Assembly (NCBI GenBank): GCA_023425905.1
Contig: JAFABT010000136.1
Coordinates: 1 to 7,107, forward strand
Source of the DNA: Actinomycetes bacterium
Lineage (GTDB): Bacteria > Actinomycetota > Actinomycetes > Actinomycetales > Cellulomonadaceae
DNA: 7,107 nucleotides
Reading direction: 5' to 3'
In this document: in pieces, positions 6,357 to 7,107 of the stretch
Layout of the letters: each line of letters starts with the position of its first letter
Numbering within the stretch: the stretch's first letter is position 1
Translations under genes and position numbers: made by a program
The notes under the pieces: model-generated
Told to the model about the DNA's origin: nothing
Databases searched by the model: none
The model's input: only the letters and a program-made list of their open reading frames with translations

Positions 6357-6385
6357 CTCGACGGGTGGACCGTCCCGGGCCGACC

Positions 6386-6391
6386 TACAGT
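6386..6391 (+). promoter_or_regulatory. Possible -10 box (TACAGT) for the small gene
   Basis: TACAGT fits the actinobacterial TAnnnT pattern and lies 34 nt before ATG 6425. This leaves room for a start site near 6398 and a short leader carrying GGAAGGA (6411-6417). The nearest -35-like hexamer (TGGACC, 6366-6371) is only 14 nt upstream, closer than usual. Confidence 0.4.
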
Positions 6392-6424
6392 GGGAGGACG
6401 ACCCTGCTCCGGAAGGACGATGTC

Positions 6425-6598
6425 ATGTCGACCGACGATCTCGACCGACGCCTCGTAGAGGCGAGTCGCGCAGTCGCCGAGTGGGTGCGCAAGGACGGCA
6501 CCCCCGAGTACGACCGCCGGGCCCATCAGCACGCAGTCGAGCACGAGCGGGCCCTGCGGGACGAGTTGGACGCAAAAACCGCCCTCGACCAGGGCTGA
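6425..6598 (+). CDS. Small acidic hypothetical protein (57 aa)
   Basis: I do not recognise a family. ATG 6425 is preceded 7 nt upstream by a good ribosome binding site, GGAAGGA (6411-6417). The frame stays open upstream to 6323, but nothing there has a ribosome binding site and the residues are low-complexity Arg/Pro. The 57-residue product is hydrophilic, rich in Asp, Glu, Arg and His, and looks like one or two amphipathic helices ('STDDLDRRLVEASRAVAEW', then 'AHQHAVEHERALRDELDAKT'). It has no signal peptide, membrane segment or Cys. An RNA hairpin (GCCCT/AGGGC, 6581-6595) ends exactly at its stop codon. It stands alone between the crcB promoter region and the bldC unit. Small coiled-coil proteins of this sort are common in actinobacteria; no role can be assigned. 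Confidence 0.68.
   Translation: MSTDDLDRRLVEASRAVAEWVRKDGTPEYDRRAHQHAVEHERALRDELDAKTALDQG
6581..6595 (+). terminator. Hairpin at the end of the small gene
   Basis: GCCCT (6581-6585) pairs with AGGGC (6591-6595) around a 5-nt loop, directly before the TGA at 6596. It could help end transcription of the small gene, but there is no T-run and the stem is short and inside the coding region. Confidence 0.25.
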
Positions 6599-6693
6599 TG
6601 CCCCGCCGCAGCACCCCTCCATACCGCATAGCACGCTCTCGCGCGCAACGGCCAGGGCCAGCTGGCGGACGTCGTCGGGTGAAATCGTTTCGA
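6599..6693 (+). other. Noncoding spacer before the bldC promoter
   Basis: I see no gene here. The only structures are a 10-bp palindrome GCCAGCTGGC at 6657-6666 and the first copy of the GAAATCG repeat (6681-6687), which is itself part of the inverted repeat GAAA-TCG-TTTC (6681-6691). The base composition becomes noticeably more AT-rich from about 6680, as expected for a promoter in this genome. Confidence 0.5.
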
Positions 6694-6720
6694 TGATGCT
6701 TGCATCACCGTCCGAAATCG
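6681..6720 (+). repeat. Direct repeat GAAATCG, two copies
   Basis: GAAATCG occurs at 6681-6687 and 6714-6720, 33 bp apart (about three helical turns), one copy upstream of the -35 and one inside the spacer of the predicted promoter. BldC proteins bind head-to-tail on direct repeats with AT-rich elements, so an autoregulatory site is conceivable. Two copies are too few to establish it. Confidence 0.35.
6694..6707. promoter_or_regulatory. Palindrome over the bldC -35 box (possible operator)
   Basis: TGATGC-TT-GCATCA is a perfect inverted repeat with 6-bp arms and a 2-bp centre. It contains the whole predicted -35 hexamer TTGCAT (6700-6705), so a dimeric regulator bound here would block RNA polymerase. 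The regulator is not identified. Confidence 0.5.
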
Positions 6721-6728
6721 GGCATAGT
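6700..6728 (+). promoter_or_regulatory. Promoter of the riboswitch-bldC transcript
   Basis: TTGCAT (-35, 6700-6705) and CATAGT (-10, 6723-6728) are separated by exactly 17 nt, the best-spaced promoter in the window. A start site would fall at about 6734-6736, where the riboswitch aptamer begins, so the transcript would start directly with the aptamer. Confidence 0.62.
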
Positions 6729-6733
6729 TCTCT

Positions 6734-6818
6734 TTGTCAGCGACAACGGCAAACCCTCCGCGAGGAGGGGACGCAAAGTTACGGGGCCCACGCGGCTAGC
6801 CGAACTACCGAACGACAG
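6734..6818 (+). promoter_or_regulatory. c-di-GMP-I (GEMM-I) riboswitch aptamer
   Basis: The conserved GEMM-I core is present: GGCAAACC (6748-6755), then hairpin P2 (6754-6759 with 6764-6769, six pairs) capped by the GNRA tetraloop GCGA, then GACGCAAAG (6770-6778). The second hairpin P3 follows: 6777-6780 with 6803-6806, 6782-6784 with 6800-6802, and 6785-6788 with 6794-6797, with unpaired A6781 and A6798-G6799. It closes with CUACCGA (6805-6811). P1 pairs G6736-U6737-C6738 with G6814-A6815-C6816. Aligned by eye to Vibrio Vc2, the ligand-contacting bases are G6748 (G20), A6775 (A47) and C6808 (C92). G at position 20 indicates c-di-GMP rather than the A20 variants that sense cGAMP. The P3 base AGUU/AACU differs from the AGCC/GGUU of Vc2 while keeping pairing, which supports a real structured RNA. 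The Shine-Dalgarno sequence of the next gene begins at the end of P1, suggesting control of translation. Confidence 0.93.
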
Positions 6819-6821
6819 GAG
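6817..6821 (+). promoter_or_regulatory. Ribosome binding site of bldC abutting riboswitch P1
   Basis: AGGAG lies 7 nt before ATG 6829 and fixes that start over the earlier in-frame ATG at 6700, which lies in the promoter. The 5' end of AGGAG directly follows the 3' strand of the aptamer's P1 stem. The upstream bases CTC (6730-6732) and UUGUC (6734-6738) are complementary to GACAGGAG, so an extended P1 would hide the whole site if those bases are transcribed. Confidence 0.7.
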
Positions 6822-6828
6822 CAGGACA

Positions 6829-7047
6829 ATGACCCCCACCACCGAAGCCACCGCCTCGGCCCCCACGCACACTGGCGCGCTCCTCACGCCGGCCGAGGTT
6901 GCGGTTCTCTTCCGCGTCGACCCCAAGACGGTGACGCGCTGGGCCAACGCAGGCAAGCTGCAGGCCGTTCGCACGCTCGGCGGCCACCGTCGGTTCTACG
7001 AGGGCGAGGTCCGCGGCCTGCTCGCGGGCGTGCCGTCCCAGGGCTGA
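6829..7047 (+). CDS. bldC: BldC-like MerR-family DNA-binding regulator
   Basis: 72 residues, the size of Streptomyces BldC (about 68). Residues 1-16 are a Thr/Ala/Pro-rich tail. From 'LLTPAEVAVLFRVDPKTVTRW' (about 18-38) the protein is a winged helix-turn-helix of the MerR/excisionase class: the recognition helix carries VDPKTVTRWANAGKL, followed by the wing RTLGGHRRF (48-56) and a closing helix EVRGLLAGVP. This is nearly the textbook BldC sequence. Unlike normal MerR proteins it has no effector-binding or dimerisation domain. BldC binds DNA as head-to-tail monomers and in Streptomyces holds back sporulation genes. In an organism that may not sporulate its targets are unknown. The start is set by AGGAG 7 nt upstream. 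Expression is probably controlled by the c-di-GMP riboswitch in its leader and perhaps by the palindrome over its promoter. Confidence 0.94.
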   Translation: MTPTTEATASAPTHTGALLTPAEVAVLFRVDPKTVTRWANAGKLQAVRTLGGHRRFYEGEVRGLLAGVPSQG

Positions 7048-7073
7048 GCCCCACCAGCACACGTAGGAGGAAG

Positions 7074-7095
7074 GCCGGGCGGGGTGCGCCCCGGC
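7074..7095 (+). terminator. GC-rich hairpin after bldC (possible terminator)
   Basis: CGGGG (7080-7084) pairs with CCCCG (7089-7093) around TGCG, and GCC (7074-7076) can add to GGC (7093-7095) in an alternative pairing. It starts 26 nt after the bldC stop. It overlaps the possible start of a following gene at 7084, so at most one of the two readings is likely to matter. Confidence 0.35.
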
Positions 7096-7107
7096 GTACT
7101 CGCGGCA
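7084..7107 (+). CDS. Possible start of another gene (cut by window end)
   Basis: A strong purine-rich ribosome-binding-like sequence, AGGAGGAAGG (7065-7074), is followed 9 nt later by GTG (7084-7086), and the frame stays open for the eight codons to the end of the window (first residues MRPGVLAA). Nothing can be said about its product. The strength of the Shine-Dalgarno sequence is the main reason to list it; the GC-rich hairpin at the same place is the competing explanation. Confidence 0.35.

Noticed and set aside
5792..6634. A 280-codon minus-strand frame over crcB and the small gene.
   Set aside because: It is out of frame with the clear CrcB helices, and its product lacks recognisable features. 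The frame is open because of GC bias.
6657..6666. Palindrome GCCAGCTGGC as an operator.
   Set aside because: It is a 10-bp GC-rich palindrome without a nearby promoter element; chance is a sufficient explanation.
6700..6828. A 43-codon N-terminal extension of the bldC homologue from ATG 6700.
   Set aside because: It would run through the promoter and the riboswitch aptamer; BldC proteins are about 70 residues, and AGGAG lies 7 nt before ATG 6829.

Overview
This is an ordinary chromosomal stretch from a very GC-rich actinobacterium. The evidence is strong G/C preference at third codon positions, GTG starts, tRNA genes without an encoded CCA, a BldC-type regulator, and a dnaG 3' end next to tRNA genes. 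A Micrococcales-type organism (for example a Cellulomonas relative) is my best guess, but the sequence does not prove it. I see no mobile element, CRISPR array or phage gene.

Layout. Positions 1-498 are the 3' end of DNA primase (dnaG). A CAU-anticodon tRNA (527-600) follows, then a small conserved-looking protein of unknown function (619-1155), then tRNA-Asn(GUU) (1189-1260) with a strong nested hairpin behind it. Two translationally coupled genes (1506-3242 and 3242-5311) encode the halves of a heterodimeric multidrug/lipid-type ABC exporter. One ATP site is degenerate and the other canonical, with the substitutions distributed as in the TM287/288 family. Convergent to this operon, on the minus strand, is a two-gene operon of CrcB/Fluc fluoride channel subunits (6164 down to 5344). 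Their charge patterns predict opposite membrane orientations, so they look like the two halves of an antiparallel heterodimer. A short orphan protein (6425-6598, plus strand) follows.

The most interesting part is the right-hand end. A promoter with a palindrome over its -35 element drives a leader that folds as a c-di-GMP-I (GEMM-I) riboswitch aptamer (about 6734-6818). The aptamer ends at, or overlaps, the Shine-Dalgarno sequence of a bldC-like gene (6829-7047). In Streptomyces, c-di-GMP controls bldC through the protein BldD. Here the same second messenger appears to reach a bldC homologue through RNA. The window may end inside the first codons of another gene (from 7084).

Gaps. The 1313-1505, 6165-6424 and 6599-6693 stretches hold only promoter-like boxes and inverted repeats, described individually below.
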